Origin: Enterobacteriaceae endosymbiont of Donacia fulgens
GTDB lineage: Bacteria > Pseudomonadota > Gammaproteobacteria > Enterobacterales > Enterobacteriaceae
NCBI RefSeq assembly: GCF_012567545.1
Contig: NZ_CP046182.1
Location: forward strand, 351,680-415,679
DNA: 64,000 nucleotides
Direction: 5' to 3'
A program made the translations under genes and the position numbers. Positions 11,233 to 22,099 of this stretch are shown piece after piece; the first letter of the stretch is position 1, and each line of letters starts with the position of its first letter. A model generated the notes under the pieces. The model ran no database searches. It saw nothing but the letters and a program-made list of their open reading frames with translations, and had not been told where the DNA came from.

Positions 11233-12777
11233 TTATTTTTCTTCTTTTAAAGAAAAATCTTTTAAACGGAAACCTAATAAAAATAATATAATTATATATA
11301 AAATAAAAATAAATAAACAAATACTTAACAAAAAAAATATACGTATTTTAAAAGATGATAAAATTAACCATTTTTCAGAAATAATATGAGAAATAAATAA
11401 TAAAATTATACTTAAAATAAATGTTACTATACTAATACGAAATAAAAAATTAAACCAACCAGGTTCTGGTTTATAAATATTTTTTTTAATTAATTTATTA
11501 AATAGTAAAATAACATTTAAAAATGCAGCAAAACATATAGATATGGGAAATCCTATATGATGTAAAAAAAAGATAAAAAAAGGACTAAATAATTGAGTAA
11601 TAATTAAAACTATTATATTAATTTTAACAGGAGTATTAACATCTTGTCTAGCATAAAATCCAATTGCCAAAACCTTAGAAATTATTAGGAATATTAATCC
11701 TACTGAATATATAATAATATTTATTTGTGTCATTAATACATCAAAATAAGTAAAAGCTCCATATTGAAATAAAGAAATTAATAATGTTTTTGATAAAAAA
11801 CCTAAAATTAAAGAACTAGGTATTATTAATAAAAAACATAAACGTAAACCAATATCCATTAATTGATTATATTCTTTTTCGTTATTTTGAGTAAAAGAAT
11901 CAGTTAAAGCAGGTAACAATACTATTGTTAATGCTATACCAAACATTCCTATAGGTAATTCCATTAAACGATCAGCATAATAAATCCAAGTAATAGATCC
12001 TGTAATTAAAAAAGATGAAAAAGCAGAATTAATTAATAAAGATATTTGTGTAGCTGCTACTCCAATAATAGCTGTACCCATTTTTTTAAAAACTCTTAAT
12101 ACTCCTTTATCAAAATTTTTAAAATGAGGGATAATCAACATATTTATTTTTTTTAAATAAATTAATTGATAAGAAATTTGTAATAATCCTCCAATTAATA
12201 CTGCCCATGCTAAAATTAAAATTGAAGGTTCTAACAACTTGGGAAAGATAATAATTAACAAAATCATACTTAAATTTAATAAAATAGGAGTTACTGCTGG
12301 TACAAAAAAATTTTTCCAAATATTTAAAATTGAACTTGCTAAAGAAGATAATGATATTAATAAAATATAAGGAAAAGTAATTTTTAATATTTTAGATGTA
12401 AGTTTTAATTTAAAATCTGTATTAACAAATCCAGGAGCAATTATAGAAATAATGAAAGAGGAAAAAATTATTCCTAATAATACTATTATAGAGAGTATTA
12501 TAATTAATATACCTAATGTAGAAGCAATAAAATTTTTTGTATCTTTTTTACTTCTTTTATTTTTATATTCAGCTAATATTGGAGTAAAAGCTTGAGAAAA
12601 AGCTCCTTCTGCAAATATACGACGTAATAAATTAGGTAATTTAAAAGCAATAAAAAAAGAATCACTATAAACACCTGCACCAAAAACTTTTGCTATAAGA
12701 CTATCTCTAATAAAACCTAATAACCTAGAAAATAATGTGATTATACTAACTGTCGTTAATGACTTTAATAAATTCAT
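11233..12777 (-). CDS. murJ: Lipid II flippase MurJ
   Basis: Inner-membrane MOP-family protein that flips lipid II for peptidoglycan synthesis. At 514 residues it matches E. coli MurJ (511), with about 14 hydrophobic segments. The N-terminus is strongly conserved: SRLLGFIRDSLIAKVFGAG, then SDSFFIAFKLPNLLRRIFAEGAFSQAF, which contains essential arginines of the central cavity. No frameshift is seen. Keeping this flippase together with murI suggests some wall synthesis, yet glmU is a pseudogene in the same window. Confidence 0.96.
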   Translation of the reverse strand: MNLLKSLTTVSIITLFSRLLGFIRDSLIAKVFGAGVYSDSFFIAFKLPNLLRRIFAEGAFSQAFTPILAEYKNKRSKKDTKNFIASTLGILIIILSIIVLLGIIFSSFIISIIAPGFVNTDFKLKLTSKILKITFPYILLISLSSLASSILNIWKNFFVPAVTPILLNLSMILLIIIFPKLLEPSILILAWAVLIGGLLQISYQLIYLKKINMLIIPHFKNFDKGVLRVFKKMGTAIIGVAATQISLLINSAFSSFLITGSITWIYYADRLMELPIGMFGIALTIVLLPALTDSFTQNNEKEYNQLMDIGLRLCFLLIIPSSLILGFLSKTLLISLFQYGAFTYFDVLMTQINIIIYSVGLIFLIISKVLAIGFYARQDVNTPVKINIIVLIITQLFSPFFIFFLHHIGFPISICFAAFLNVILLFNKLIKKNIYKPEPGWFNFLFRISIVTFILSIILLFISHIISEKWLILSSFKIRIFFLLSICLFIFILYIIILFLLGFRLKDFSLKEEK

Positions 12778-12925
12778 ATAATTCCTAAAAATAATAGTTT
12801 ATTATATAAATAAGTTATTTTAATAAAAAATTCAATATAATAAAATATATTCTTTAATAAAAAATATTTTCTTTTTTAATAAAATATTTATTTTATTATA
12901 AATTTTATTTTATAGGTAAAATTTT

Positions 12926-13519
12926 ATGAATATAAAAGAAGTATCTAGAGCAAAACTTCCAACAAAATGGGGTGAATTTATTATAATAGGTTTTGAAGAA
13001 ATTAATACAGGGAATCATCATGTTGCATTAGTATATGGATTAAAAAAAATATATAAAAATTCAATTATTTTAACAAGGATACATTCAGAATGTTTAACCG
13101 GAGATGCTTTTTTTAGTTTACGTTGCGACTGTGGACCTCAATTACAATTATCTTTAGAAAAAATTTCTCAAGCTAATTGTGGAATATTGATTTATCACAG
13201 ACAGGAAGGTAGAAATATTGGTCTTTTAAATAAAATTAAAGCATATAATTTACAAGATCATGGATTAGATACTATAGAAGCAAATTATAAGTTAGGTTTT
13301 AGAGCAGATGAAAGAAATTTTATTTCTTGTATAAACATATTAAAAATATTAGGTATTTTAAATATTAATTTATTAACAAATAATCCTCATAAAATTAAGA
13401 TTTTTAAAAAAAAAGGTATAAATGTTATAGATAGAATCCCATTAATTATAGATTATAATATTTATAATTATAAGTATTTAAATACTAAAAATATAAAATT
13501 AGGACATATATTAAATTAA
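12926..13519 (+). CDS. ribA: GTP cyclohydrolase II
   Basis: Opens GTP to the pyrimidine precursor of riboflavin. The 197 residues track E. coli RibA (196) end to end. Zinc ligands appear in [17 protein letters not shown] (Cys56, Cys67, Cys69), with [14 protein letters not shown] and LLTNNPHK further on. An AGG ribosome site precedes the ATG. It is divergent from murJ; its last 9 bp overlap the end of sbcB on the other strand. No FMN riboswitch is visible upstream. Its presence suggests riboflavin synthesis or salvage; the other rib genes are outside this window. Confidence 0.96.
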   Translation: MNIKEVSRAKLPTKWGEFIIIGFEEINTGNHHVALVYGLKKIYKNSIILTRIHSECLTGDAFFSLRCDCGPQLQLSLEKISQANCGILIYHRQEGRNIGLLNKIKAYNLQDHGLDTIEANYKLGFRADERNFISCINILKILGILNINLLTNNPHKIKIFKKKGINVIDRIPLIIDYNIYNYKYLNTKNIKLGHILN

Positions 13520-14935
13520 TGTATTATATAATTTTTTAACATATTTTAATAAATTTTTTAAAACTAGAATTTTTTTATTACATGATTCATTTTTTAAAAA
13601 CTTTTTTATTTTTAAAATATAATTATTAAGAAATTTTTTATTAAAAATATTTTTTTGATATATATTCCATTTTTTTTGTTCTACTTTATTTAAAGTAGAT
13701 GGAAAATTTCTTGCTTTATATTTAAATAATAAAATATTAGCTCTTTTATCTTTAAAAGATAATTTATTTAAATTTGAATAAATAAATTTTTTATTATTTA
13801 TTTTATTAAATTTATATAGATCTTTATTTGGAAAAAAATTTTTATATAATTGTTCATCTACATTATATATATTTGTATCATTATATTTTTTATAAACATT
13901 AACTAAATTTAATTTAATAAAATTTTTTATTTTTAAAAAATTTTCTTTAAGTATTAAAAAATTTTTTATATAAGATAAGATATTAAATTTTAATCGTTTA
14001 ATATCTATTTTTTTTAAAATATTAATTGGCATTAATAATGGTGATTTACTAAAATTAATATATTGTATGTGTAAAAAAATATATTCTCTATTTATTTTAT
14101 TTTTATTATTTAAAATTTCTAAAAAATTATTTATATTTTTTTTTAGATTAAACGTAATTAATATATTTTTATTTTCTGGATGCCAAAATAAAGGTGTAAC
14201 ACAATTTATATTATTATCTTTATTTTTATAAATATTGCTAATATGAATTAAAATTTGAATTTTTGATAAGTTTATAATTTTTATTAATATTTTTTTATTT
14301 CTATATTTTAAAAAATATTTGTATAATAATGGTTGTTTATTTTTTATTAATTTAGTAATAGATATTGTTGTATATACATCAGATAATGCATCATGTGATT
14401 TATAATATGGTACTATATTATTTAATATAGCTATTTTTTCAAGATTAAATATTGGAATATTATTAATTTTTGGCCAAAAAATACCACTAGGTCTTAATAC
14501 ATAACATGCTCTAACTAAATTTAATATATCCCAACGACTATTATTATTTTTCCAAAACCAACTATATGCATCGTAAAAATTCCGATAAAATAAAAATTTA
14601 CTAAATTCATCATCAAAATTAATATTATTATATCCTAAAATACAAGTATTAGGATATGAAAATATTTTATTAATAAAATTAGCAAATTTATTTTCTTTAA
14701 ATCCTTTTAAGTTAACTAAATAAGGACTAATATTATGAATCATAATAGAATTAGGATCAGGTAAATAATCACTAGGTAATTTACAATAAATTACTATAGG
14801 TGATTCTATAATATTTAAATCTATATCAGTACGTATACAAGCAAATTGTGCAATTCTATCTTTTTGAGGATTTAAACCAAAAGTTTCATAATCATAAAAT
14901 AAAAAATTAAATTTTAATTTTTTTTTCTTTAACAT
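13511..14935 (-). CDS. sbcB: Exodeoxyribonuclease I
   Basis: Processive 3'-5' single-strand DNA exonuclease used in recombination and mismatch repair. The DEDD nuclease motif begins FYDYETFG with Asp15 and Glu17 at the same positions as in E. coli; NNINFDDEF and [11 protein letters not shown] supply the later acidic/His residues. Length 474 against 475 in E. coli. The C-terminal region is more diverged but ends with recognisable [11 protein letters not shown]. Its 3' end overlaps ribA by 9 bp, convergent. Retention fits a remaining RecBCD-type repair system, as recD is also present at the window end. Confidence 0.94.
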   Translation of the reverse strand: MLKKKKLKFNFLFYDYETFGLNPQKDRIAQFACIRTDIDLNIIESPIVIYCKLPSDYLPDPNSIMIHNISPYLVNLKGFKENKFANFINKIFSYPNTCILGYNNINFDDEFSKFLFYRNFYDAYSWFWKNNNSRWDILNLVRACYVLRPSGIFWPKINNIPIFNLEKIAILNNIVPYYKSHDALSDVYTTISITKLIKNKQPLLYKYFLKYRNKKILIKIINLSKIQILIHISNIYKNKDNNINCVTPLFWHPENKNILITFNLKKNINNFLEILNNKNKINREYIFLHIQYINFSKSPLLMPINILKKIDIKRLKFNILSYIKNFLILKENFLKIKNFIKLNLVNVYKKYNDTNIYNVDEQLYKNFFPNKDLYKFNKINNKKFIYSNLNKLSFKDKRANILLFKYKARNFPSTLNKVEQKKWNIYQKNIFNKKFLNNYILKIKKFLKNESCNKKILVLKNLLKYVKKLYNTLI

Positions 14936-14992
14936 AGTAGTATAATACTATTATATTATTAATATTTTAACAATATTTATTATATAAATTAT

Positions 14993-15077
14993 GGTGAGAT
15001 GGCCGAGTGGTTTAAGGCGCATGCCTGGAAAGTATGTATATGGAAACATATCAAGGGTTCGAATCCCTTTCTCACCG
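14993..15077 (+). tRNA. serW: tRNA-Ser (anticodon GGA)
   Basis: An 85-nt class II tRNA. The acceptor stem ggtgaga pairs with tctcacc; the D-arm is ggccgagtggtttaaggc. The anticodon stem catgc/gtatg closes a 7-base loop ctggaaa, giving anticodon GGA, which reads UCC and UCU. There is a variable arm tatatggaaacatat and a T-loop ggttcgaatcc. The discriminator G at 15077 is followed by aaa, so the 3' CCA is not encoded and must be added by a CCA-adding enzyme. E. coli encodes CCA in its tRNA genes. Confidence 0.96.
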
Positions 15078-15123
15078 AAATATTGTATTTTATAAATATT
15101 TATTTTATAAACGTGATATAACC

Positions 15124-15699
15124 ATGTTTAATATAAATATAACTAAAATAATGAACCAATACGGTTATTTAATTATATTATTAGGATCATTAATTGAATG
15201 GGAAACATTAATTATTATTTCTGGAATGTTAGCTCATAAAAAAATATTATTTTTACATAAAATTATTATTATTACTATTACAGGATCTGTAATAAGTAAT
15301 CAAGTGTTATTTTTTATAGGTAAAAGATATAGTAAAAAATTTTTATCTTTTTTAAAAAATTATAATTTTAAAATTCAAAAATATCATAATTTAATTATAA
15401 ATTATCCTTATATATTTATAATTATTACAAGATTTATTTATGGTTTTAGATTAATTAGTCCAATTACAATGGGTATTACTAATATTTCTAATATGAAATT
15501 TTTTTTATTAAACATTATTGGTGCTATTATTTGGACTATTTGTTTTACTATTACTGGATATTTTTTTGGTGAAATTATATCTACTTGGATTAAAGATTTT
15601 AGTAAAATTATTAAATATTTTTTATATATTTTTTTATTATTTATAATAATAAAAATTTTAATAAAAATAATAAGAAAATACCTTTTTTATTTTAAATAA
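15124..15699 (+). CDS. yohD: DedA-family membrane protein YohD
   Basis: A small DedA/SNARE-associated (VTT-fold) inner-membrane protein of the undecaprenyl-phosphate/lipid scramblase family; the exact role of YohD is not established. From the chosen ATG it has 191 residues against 192 for E. coli YohD and aligns throughout: NQYGYLIILLGSLIEWETL, SNQVLFFIGKR, and the DedA signature region TRFIYGFRLISPITMG. Several hydrophobic segments and a basic tail are present. An in-frame upstream ATG at 15034 lies inside the tRNA-Ser gene and gives no family homology, so I reject it. Convergent with nuoN, 16 bp apart. DedA proteins matter for envelope homeostasis, which may explain retention. Confidence 0.88.
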   Translation: MFNINITKIMNQYGYLIILLGSLIEWETLIIISGMLAHKKILFLHKIIIITITGSVISNQVLFFIGKRYSKKFLSFLKNYNFKIQKYHNLIINYPYIFIIITRFIYGFRLISPITMGITNISNMKFFLLNIIGAIIWTICFTITGYFFGEIISTWIKDFSKIIKYFLYIFLLFIIIKILIKIIRKYLFYFK

Positions 15700-15715
15700 A
15701 AATAATAATATTAAT

Positions 15716-17182
15716 TTAAATTATATTTTTAATATAATGAATAATAAATTCAGGATAAATACCTAATATAATTATTATTAATGTCAATATTAAAAATAAA
15801 TTTTTTATAAAAAAATAAAAATTATTATTTTTTATTTTAGTAATATACCAATTTCTATTTATTTTAGATGGTATTAAATATAAACTGATAATAATTCGTA
15901 AATAATAATATAAACCCATAGAACTTCCTAATACTATAATCATAGTTAAATACCATATTTTAATTTTTATACTTAAAGCTATTAAATAAAATTTAGATAT
16001 AAAACCTATAGTTAATGGAATACCAGCTAAAGATAGCAACATAATTGTAAATATAAAAGCAAGTATAGGATCATACCAAAATAATCCCCGATAATAATAT
16101 AATTTATCTATATTTTTTTCTTGAAAATTAAAACTTTCAAATAAACTTATTATTCCTAAAATAACTAAATTATTTATTATATATCCAATAATATATATTA
16201 CCATCATCTCTAATGAGAGATTATGTATTTCATACTTTTGATTATAAATTAGAATTATTAATAGATAACCAATATGTGCTATAGATGAATATGCTAATAA
16301 ACGTTTAATATTGTTTTTTGTTTTAATACCCATAATATTACCAAAAAATATAGATAATATTGATAATGATATTAATATTTTATATAAAAAATATTTATTA
16401 TTATTAATTTGAGTAAAATAAATTAAAAATTTTACTAAAAATATAAAAATAGATAATTTATTAAATGTAGTTAAAAACATTGTTACAACTGTAGGAGTAC
16501 CTTGATATACATCAGAAGTCCATAAATGGAATGGTACTATTGATAATTTAAAACATAAACTTACTAAAATTAAACAAAATCCAATTGTAGTTAAATAATT
16601 AACTAAATATCTATGATAAAATAAATAATTATTTAACAAAAATGTAAAATTTAAATTTCCATTATCTAAGTAAATAAAAGATATTCCAAGTATTATAAAA
16701 GATGATGATATAGTAGATAAAATTACATATTTAATACTAGCTTCTAATGAATATTTTGAGTTAATATTATAACTTATTAATCCAAATATAGGTATAGATA
16801 TTAATTCAATACCTACTAACATAGAAATAAAACTATTTGAATTTATTAATACCATACTACCAATGGTAGATATTATTGTTAGTAAATAAAATTCATCCTT
16901 ATAATATTTTAAATTAGATAACCATTTATATGATATGAAGCATATTATAATATTATTACAAATTAATATAATATTATAAAAATTTGAATACATATCATTT
17001 AAAAATAAATAATTTATTGGAAAATTATTATTTTTAGTATAAAAAATAGATATTATTGTTAATATAAATCCCCAAATTGTAATAATTAAACTTGTTAAAT
17101 TGTTTCTTCTAATAGATATTTTTATTAATAATAGTATTAATAATGTAATAATAGTAGTTAAAGGTATTAATGATTTAGTCAT
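15716..17182 (-). CDS. nuoN: NADH-quinone oxidoreductase subunit N
   Basis: Antiporter-like proton-pumping subunit of complex I in the inner membrane. 488 residues against 485 in E. coli, with about 14 hydrophobic segments. The conserved lysine-bearing core is visible: SLCFKLSIVPFHLWTSDVYQGTPT and KNNIKRLLAYSSIAHIGYLL. Last gene of the nuo operon, 53 bp after nuoM. Sequence between conserved motifs has drifted strongly toward Ile/Asn/Tyr. Confidence 0.96.
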   Translation of the reverse strand: MTKSLIPLTTIITLLILLLIKISIRRNNLTSLIITIWGFILTIISIFYTKNNNFPINYLFLNDMYSNFYNIILICNNIIICFISYKWLSNLKYYKDEFYLLTIISTIGSMVLINSNSFISMLVGIELISIPIFGLISYNINSKYSLEASIKYVILSTISSSFIILGISFIYLDNGNLNFTFLLNNYLFYHRYLVNYLTTIGFCLILVSLCFKLSIVPFHLWTSDVYQGTPTVVTMFLTTFNKLSIFIFLVKFLIYFTQINNNKYFLYKILISLSILSIFFGNIMGIKTKNNIKRLLAYSSIAHIGYLLIILIYNQKYEIHNLSLEMMVIYIIGYIINNLVILGIISLFESFNFQEKNIDKLYYYRGLFWYDPILAFIFTIMLLSLAGIPLTIGFISKFYLIALSIKIKIWYLTMIIVLGSSMGLYYYLRIIISLYLIPSKINRNWYITKIKNNNFYFFIKNLFLILTLIIIILGIYPEFIIHYIKNII

Positions 17183-17235
17183 AAAAAATTCTATTTTATT
17201 TGATAAATTTATTTAAAATTAAATATATATACATT

Positions 17236-18756
17236 TTATGTATAATTAATTAACATAATTCTATTATAAATACTATTTATAGTAGAATCTGAAATATTTA
17301 AAATAATTTTTGGATAAAAACCTAAAATTAATAATAAAATTAAAAGTATAAAAATAATAATTTTTTCTCTTAAGAACATATTTTTTATAAAAATATTTAT
17401 TTTAGTTTTAGGACCATAAAAAATTTTTTGCATCATATTTAAAGAATATATACTAGAAAATAATAAACTAAAAGAAGCAATACATGTACATATAGGATAT
17501 GAATGAAAAGTGCCTAATAAAATTAAAAATTCTCCTATAAAATTTCCTGTACCAGGGATACCAATACTAGCTAATGAAAAAAATAAAAATAAACCTGGTA
17601 ATGTATTTAATTTATTCCAAATACCTCCCATTAATTTAATATTTCTTGTTTTCAATCTTTCGTATATTTGTCCACAAAGAATAAATTGTGCTGCAGCTGA
17701 TATTCCATGTGATATCATTTGTATAACAACTCCTTGATAAGCTAATTTATTATGACTATAAATCCCCATTAAAATAAAACCCATATGAGAAATAGAAGTA
17801 TATGCTATAATTTTTTTAATATCAGATTGTATACAAGCCATTAAAGAACCATAAAATATACCAGATATTCCTAATATTATTGCAATAAAAGAAAATTTTA
17901 AAGATGATATTGGAAATAATGGTATAGTAAATCTTAATAAACCATAGGCAGCTGTTTTTAATAAAATACCAGCAAGATCAACTGAACCAGCTGTAGGAGC
18001 TTGACTATGTGCTTCAGGCAACCATCCATGAAATGGGATTATAGGTAATTTAACTGCAAAAGCTATAAAAAAAGATAACATTAATAAAAATTCTGTTTTT
18101 AAATTTATATAATTATTTAATAAAGCAGTATATTCAAAAGTTAATATACCAGTTATTTTTTGATTTAGAAAAACTAAAGATAAAATTCCACATAACATTA
18201 ATAAACCACTAGATTGTGTATAAATAAAAAATTTCGTAGCAGCTTTTATACGACTATTTCCTATTTCACCTTTATGACCCCATAAAGATATTAAAAAATA
18301 CATAGGTATTAACATAATTTCCCAAAATAAAAAAAATAAAAACATATCTATGGATAAGAATACTCCAATAACAGCACTTAAAATCCATAATAAATTTAAA
18401 TGAAAAAAACCATGCCATTTTTTAATTTCATTCCAAGAACATAAAATTGCCATTATACCTAATAAACCAGTAAGATTAATCATTAGTAATGATAATCCAT
18501 CCATTGCTAAATGGAAATGTATTCCAAATCTAGGAATCCAGTTAAATATAAATTCTGATATCCAGACAGGATATATAAATAATGTTTTTTCATTATAATT
18601 AATTTTATAAATAAAATATTGTAAAATTGATAATAAGAAAATAAAACTTATGGAAATTAAAGATATCCAACGAGGTAATTTAAAATTTATTTTTTCACTT
18701 TGCCAACAAATTAAACCACTAATAAAAGGTACTAATATTAACCAGGGTAATAACAT
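17236..18756 (-). CDS. nuoM: NADH-quinone oxidoreductase subunit M
   Basis: Antiporter-like membrane subunit of complex I. 506 residues against 509 in E. coli. Signature segments include LFFLFWEIMLIPMYFLISLWG with the conserved glutamate, AFAVKLPIIPFHGWLPEAHSQAPT with the pump lysine, and DIKKIIAYTSISHMGF. It lies between nuoL (55-bp gap) and nuoN (53-bp gap). No lesions. Confidence 0.97.
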   Translation of the reverse strand: MLLPWLILVPFISGLICWQSEKINFKLPRWISLISISFIFLLSILQYFIYKINYNEKTLFIYPVWISEFIFNWIPRFGIHFHLAMDGLSLLMINLTGLLGIMAILCSWNEIKKWHGFFHLNLLWILSAVIGVFLSIDMFLFFLFWEIMLIPMYFLISLWGHKGEIGNSRIKAATKFFIYTQSSGLLMLCGILSLVFLNQKITGILTFEYTALLNNYINLKTEFLLMLSFFIAFAVKLPIIPFHGWLPEAHSQAPTAGSVDLAGILLKTAAYGLLRFTIPLFPISSLKFSFIAIILGISGIFYGSLMACIQSDIKKIIAYTSISHMGFILMGIYSHNKLAYQGVVIQMISHGISAAAQFILCGQIYERLKTRNIKLMGGIWNKLNTLPGLFLFFSLASIGIPGTGNFIGEFLILLGTFHSYPICTCIASFSLLFSSIYSLNMMQKIFYGPKTKINIFIKNMFLREKIIIFILLILLLILGFYPKIILNISDSTINSIYNRIMLINYT

Positions 18757-18811
18757 AAAATTTCCTAATTATATTTTATATAAAAATATTAATTTTATTA
18801 TAAATTTAATA

Positions 18812-20671
18812 TTAACTATGAATTAATATTATTAAATATAATAGAATTAATATTATTCCTAAATATATTGATGATATATACCAGCGAATATATCCATTTT
18901 GACTTAATAATAATATATTTCCTATTTGATTTGTTGTTTTTATCGTTAAAAAATCTATAAATTTAGCAATAGGATCATTTTTTATAATTAATAATATTTT
19001 CATAAAAATATTTACAAAAATTTTTTTATAAATAAAATCTATATAACATCCATTAAAAAAAAAATTATTTATAAAAGAAAATTTATAATAATAATTAACA
19101 ATTTTATTAATAAAATAATTTTTTTTAACATAAAAAATATATAACATAAAACTAATTATAAATGTAACAATAGATATTGTTTCTAATATATGATTATAAT
19201 TATTATTAATAAATAATATTTTATTAGGTAATAAAATATTATTTTTTATTGGTAATAATTTTATACCTATGTGGCTAGAGAGTATACTTAATATTATTAA
19301 TGGAAAATTATGTGTAAATTTATTATTAATAATAGGTAAAATATTATTTTTACCATAAAATATGGTATAAATCATACGTATTGTATATAAACATGTAAAA
19401 AAACTACCTATAATACCAATTATAAATAATATAAAATATTTATTTATTAAAAGTTCATATAATATTTTTTCTTTAGTAAAACTACTCATTGTTATAAAAG
19501 GTAGTGATGCTAAAGATATAGCACCACATAAAAAACAGTAATATATAAAAGGAAAATATTTTTTTATTCCTCCCATTTTAAATATATTTTGTTCGTTATT
19601 ACATGAAATAATAATAGATGCAGTACATAAAAAAAGTAATGCTTTAAAAAAAGCATGAGATATTATATGAAATAAAGCAGCATCAAATGAATTAATTCCT
19701 AATGCTAAAAACATATATCCAAGTTGGCTCATTGTAGAATAAGCTAAAATACGTTTTATATTATTTTGTGTTAATGCAGCCCAACCAGATAATAATAAAG
19801 TTATTGATCCAATAATACTAGTTAAAAATAATATATTATTATTCATTAAAAATAGTATATTATTACGTAATATTAAATAAACTCCTGCTGTAACCATAGT
19901 AGCTGCATGTATCATTGATGATACAGGAGTAGGTCCAACCATAGCATCTATTAACCAAGTATTTAATGGAAATTGAGCAGATTTTCCTAATGATCCTATA
20001 ATTAACATTATAGCAATTATTTTTAAATAATATGATTTATAATAAATAGGATAAGATGTTATTAAAAATGATATTTTTGAAAAATTTAAAGTGTTAAAAA
20101 CTTTAAATATTAAAAATATCCCAATAATTAAAAAAATATCACTAAAACGAGTCATTAAAAAAGCTTTTATAGCAGATAATCCATTTTTTAATTTTTTATT
20201 AAAAAATCCTATTAATAAATAGGAACATACTCCTACTCCTTCCCATCCAAAAAACATTAAAATAAAATTATTAGCTAAAATTAATAATATCATATTTGAA
20301 ATAAATAAATTAGTATATGCAAAAAATCTAGCATATCCTTCTTTATTTTCCATATACCAAATTGAAAAAATATGAATTATAAATCCGACCCAAGTAATAA
20401 GTAATAACATAATTAAAGATAATTTATCTAAATATAAAGAAAAATCAATATATAAATAATCAATATTTAATATTTTCCATAAAGTTTGTTTATATAATAA
20501 AATATTATTTTTAATAAAAATATATCCTATAATTAATGTAAGAATTGCACTTATCCCGATAAAACTGACTCCAATTATTGAAATTTTAGTTTTATTAAGA
20601 TAATTTGAAAATAATGATAGTATTAAAAAACTAATTAATGGCATTAAAATAATTAAAAAAAGAAATTTCAT
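18812..20671 (-). CDS. nuoL: NADH-quinone oxidoreductase subunit L
   Basis: Largest antiporter-like subunit, carrying the long amphipathic lateral helix along the membrane arm. 619 residues against 613 in E. coli. Key pieces are FFGWEGVGVCSYLLIGF with the conserved glutamate, GKSAQFPLNTWLIDAMVGPTPVSSMIHAATMVTAGVY split over the central pump region, and NIKRILAYSTMSQLGYM. It starts within the nuoK stop (4-bp ATGA-type overlap). The C-terminal helix region is retained but diverged. Confidence 0.97.
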   Translation of the reverse strand: MKFLFLIILMPLISFLILSLFSNYLNKTKISIIGVSFIGISAILTLIIGYIFIKNNILLYKQTLWKILNIDYLYIDFSLYLDKLSLIMLLLITWVGFIIHIFSIWYMENKEGYARFFAYTNLFISNMILLILANNFILMFFGWEGVGVCSYLLIGFFNKKLKNGLSAIKAFLMTRFSDIFLIIGIFLIFKVFNTLNFSKISFLITSYPIYYKSYYLKIIAIMLIIGSLGKSAQFPLNTWLIDAMVGPTPVSSMIHAATMVTAGVYLILRNNILFLMNNNILFLTSIIGSITLLLSGWAALTQNNIKRILAYSTMSQLGYMFLALGINSFDAALFHIISHAFFKALLFLCTASIIISCNNEQNIFKMGGIKKYFPFIYYCFLCGAISLASLPFITMSSFTKEKILYELLINKYFILFIIGIIGSFFTCLYTIRMIYTIFYGKNNILPIINNKFTHNFPLIILSILSSHIGIKLLPIKNNILLPNKILFINNNYNHILETISIVTFIISFMLYIFYVKKNYFINKIVNYYYKFSFINNFFFNGCYIDFIYKKIFVNIFMKILLIIKNDPIAKFIDFLTIKTTNQIGNILLLSQNGYIRWYISSIYLGIILILLYLIILIHS

Positions 20672-20970
20672 CCATTCATCTCACTAATTGAATCAATATT
20701 AATATTATTTTTATAATAATATAATTTTATTAATAAAATTAAATTTATACAAGTTTCTATAGCTGATATACTAATCGATATTATATACATAATTTCTCCT
20801 TCTGTTTGTTTCCAATAATTACCAGAAACTATGCATGATAATGCTGCAGAATTAATCATTATTTCAGTAAAAATTAAAATATATAACATATTATTTCGAA
20901 TAATTATGCCTATTAATCCAAAAGTAAATATTAATATAATAAATATTAAAATATTATATAAAGGTATCAT
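20668..20970 (-). CDS. nuoK: NADH-quinone oxidoreductase subunit K
   Basis: Small three-helix membrane subunit of complex I. Exactly 100 residues, as in E. coli. The buried glutamates in the helices are seen in FTEIMINSAALS and in the segment after AIETCINL. It overlaps nuoL by 4 bp, indicating translational coupling, and lies 46 bp after nuoJ. Confidence 0.95.
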   Translation of the reverse strand: MIPLYNILIFIILIFTFGLIGIIIRNNMLYILIFTEIMINSAALSCIVSGNYWKQTEGEIMYIISISISAIETCINLILLIKLYYYKNNINIDSISEMNG

Positions 20971-21016
20971 TTTATATTCTTCTTTTATTTTAAAAAAACT
21001 TAATAGTAATTTTTTA

Positions 21017-21514
21017 TTATTCCTGTGTTTTACCTATATGTAAAACAGTAATTATTCCAGATAATAAAAGTATTGATATTAATTCAACAATAATTTTATA
21101 TTTTGTAAATAAACTTATACCAATATCTTTTATATCAATAAAATTCATAATAATATATTTTGTATTATATATATTTTTTAATATAAAAAATATAAGTATA
21201 AAAAATAATAAAGTAGAAAATAATATAATTAATAAAAATAATATTTTTTTTAAAAATATTTTTTTTTCTTCTAATTTAATATTTTTATAATCTAAAAACA
21301 TTAAAACAAATATAAATAAAATAATAATAGCTCCTGTATAAATAATAATTTCTAATGAACCTGCAAAATAATCTCCTAAAATAAAAAATATACATGATAT
21401 TGAAATTAATGAAATTAGAAAATATAATAGTGCATAAATAGGATTAATACTAATAATAATTAAAAATACGCAAATTATTGATATTAATTCTAAAATATAA
21501 AATATTATTTCCAT
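21017..21514 (-). CDS. nuoJ: NADH-quinone oxidoreductase subunit J
   Basis: Five-helix membrane subunit of complex I. 165 residues against 184 in E. coli, about 20 shorter at the C-terminus. Conserved features are NPIYALLYFLISLISISCIFFILG and FAGSLEIIIYTGAIIILFIFVLMFL split by the typical short loop; the second contains the conserved glutamate and the pi-bulge helix. It lies between nuoI (26-bp gap) and nuoK (46-bp gap). The C-terminal shortening affects a region that varies in the family. Confidence 0.95.
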   Translation of the reverse strand: MEIIFYILELISIICVFLIIISINPIYALLYFLISLISISCIFFILGDYFAGSLEIIIYTGAIIILFIFVLMFLDYKNIKLEEKKIFLKKILFLLIILFSTLLFFILIFFILKNIYNTKYIIMNFIDIKDIGISLFTKYKIIVELISILLLSGIITVLHIGKTQE

Positions 21515-21540
21515 ATATAATTCCTTTTTTAAATTTAAAA

Positions 21541-22083
21541 TTATGGTAATATATTTTTAATATCAACTTCGATATTTAAATTTTTATCTTTTTTATTATA
21601 ATTATTTTTAATATTAACTCCTGAAATATCATAAAAATTATACTTAGTATATTTTCCTTGATTATTTTTTAATAAATCATTTTTTTCATAAATTAAATTT
21701 TTTCTATTTAATTCACATAATTCAAAATCTGGAATTAATTGTATAGCTCCTGTAGGACAGGATTCTTCACAAAATCCACAAAAAATACATCTAGATATAT
21801 TAATTCTAAAAAATTTTGGATAAGATCTCCCATTTTTATTTGTTGTTTTTTTTAAACTTATACAACCAACTGGACATGAAACTGCACAAAGATTACAAGC
21901 AACACAACGTTCATTATTATTAGAATCAGATGTTAATATAATTCTCCCTCTGTATCTTGGCGGTAAATAAATTTTTTCTTCTGGATACATTATAGTTTCT
22001 CTTTTATTAAAAATATTAATCCATACTAAAAAAATACTTCTTATTTGACTTATTAAACCTATAAAAAATTTTTTTATTTTCAT
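21541..22083 (-). CDS. nuoI: NADH-quinone oxidoreductase subunit I
   Basis: Peripheral-arm ferredoxin-like subunit holding clusters N6a and N6b. 180 residues, identical in length to E. coli. Two complete CxxCxxCxxxCP motifs are present: [12 protein letters not shown] and [12 protein letters not shown]. The N-terminal [20 protein letters not shown] is conserved. It depends on the Suf machinery encoded at 5-11 kb for its two [4Fe-4S] clusters. Confidence 0.97.
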   Translation of the reverse strand: MKIKKFFIGLISQIRSIFLVWINIFNKRETIMYPEEKIYLPPRYRGRIILTSDSNNNERCVACNLCAVSCPVGCISLKKTTNKNGRSYPKFFRINISRCIFCGFCEESCPTGAIQLIPDFELCELNRKNLIYEKNDLLKNNQGKYTKYNFYDISGVNIKNNYNKKDKNLNIEVDIKNILP

Positions 22084-22099
22084 GATTTTTTAAATATAA

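Noticed and set aside
15034-15123. Upstream in-frame ATG for the DedA-family gene
   Set aside because: It begins inside tRNA-Ser; the added residues have no homology, and the ATG at 15124 gives the family length.
17510-17737. Plus-strand open frame inside nuoM
   Set aside because: Antisense shadow of nuoM with no homology. Similar shadows at 12119-12319, 20831-21043, 23478-23690, 50938-51147, 56829-57035 and 60694-61086 were rejected for the same reason.
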